From Phycisphaerae bacterium (GTDB lineage Bacteria > Planctomycetota > Phycisphaerae > UBA1845 > UTPLA1): DNA of 64,000 nt. Numbering within the stretch: position 1 is the stretch's first letter; every line of letters starts with the position of its first letter. Position numbers and translations under genes: made by a program. Shown here in pieces: positions 63,725 through 64,000 of this stretch. The stretch is from contig JAKLKO010000008.1 of NCBI GenBank assembly GCA_023150615.1, positions 62,001 to 126,000 on the forward strand, read 5' to 3'. The notes below the pieces were generated by a model. It saw nothing but the letters and a program-made list of their open reading frames with translations. It was not told the origin of the DNA and did no database searches.

Positions 63725-64000
63725 CTAACCGATCGACTCGACCGACCGGCCCACTTCTCCTTTATCGGCCGAGCCTCGCGCCGGACTGCGGCCGGGCAGA
63801 CCCTCCGACCACCACGCCGCCACGAGCACCACGAGAATCGCGAGCCATGCCATCGACGCGACGACCAGCGTCGGCACGCCGAGCCACGCCGGTTGCAGGC
63901 TCGCGAGCCGTCGCAGCGCCTCGCCGCCCCATGCGCCGCCGCTGTACGCGCGCACCATCGACCCGAACACGCCGGCCGCCTCCGTCGCCGTGAACAACCA
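63725..64000 (-). CDS. C-terminal part of a membrane protein (cut by window edge)
   Basis: An open frame enters from the right edge on the minus strand and stops at 63725, giving 91 residues. It has one clear membrane helix (LVVASMAWLAILVVLVAAWW), then a basic/Ser-Gly tail of about 25 residues as a cytoplasmic end. A TTG at 63997 could be a start, but a truncated larger protein is more likely. No domain is recognised. It may belong with the L,D-transpeptidase gene 30 bases downstream. Confidence 0.5.
   Translation of the reverse strand, partial: WLFTATEAAGVFGSMVRAYSGGAWGGEALRRLASLQPAWLGVPTLVVASMAWLAILVVLVAAWWSEGLPGRSPARGSADKGEVGRSVESIG

Overview
This is a GC-rich bacterial chromosome segment with about 42 complete protein genes, one tRNA and a cut gene at each edge. 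The lineage looks planctomycetal, most likely near the class Phycisphaerae. That is an inference from several traits: a secreted protein with a dockerin-like Ca-binding tail (39.7-40.4 kb), a CxxC zinc ribbon of the CGYDxRG type on a membrane protein (36.1 kb), very large BamB/PQQ-propeller and TPR-transglutaminase proteins, and many GT-C-like multipass proteins. MurJ and an L,D-transpeptidase argue for a peptidoglycan wall; lipobox signals argue for lipoprotein export.

Layout. 0-8.7 kb (+ strand): the end of an unknown gene, a propeller lipoprotein, PPi-dependent phosphofructokinase, nuoG, an ArsC-like selenoprotein read through an in-frame UGA, and a locally AT-richer patch with two small exported proteins and a lipoprotein. 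8.8-22 kb (- strand): a long co-directional block reading mutY, murJ, trmB, yidD, a membrane-fused spermidine-synthase-like protein, a GT-C-like protein, nuoE, a paralogous GT-C-like protein, nuoF, tRNA-Leu(CAA) and prolyl oligopeptidase. 22-37 kb: TPR/DUF3857/transglutaminase protein, membrane protein, pyruvate phosphate dikinase (-), APC permease (-), TMTC-like TPR protein, DUF4136 lipoprotein (-), M29 aminopeptidase and a zinc-ribbon membrane protein. 37.2-49 kb (mostly -): a gene-free repeat-like stretch, then secreted surface proteins (propeller/Ig, GWxN-repeat/dockerin, beta-helix), an MBL hydrolase, a 1521-residue PQQ-propeller/TPR protein and a histidine kinase. 49-57.3 kb (+): an envelope-glycan or metabolite cassette (nucleotide-sugar dehydratase, SGNH hydrolase, carbamoyltransferase, SxtJ, DUF5989, methyltransferase). 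57.3-64 kb (-): SMC, a GT-C-like protein, L,D-transpeptidase and the end of a membrane protein.

Functional links. PPi-PFK and PPDK together suggest pyrophosphate-linked, reversible glycolysis. NuoE, NuoF and NuoG form the NADH-oxidising module of complex I but lie in two places, with nuoE and nuoF separated by one of two paralogous membrane proteins. The carbamoyltransferase/SxtJ/DUF5989 trio resembles the sxtI-sxtJ-sxtK order of saxitoxin clusters and is probably a conserved carbamoylation module. The most notable single item is the selenoprotein at 5770-6126, which ordinary gene calling would truncate at its UGA. No rRNA, CRISPR array, intact insertion sequence or replication origin was seen.
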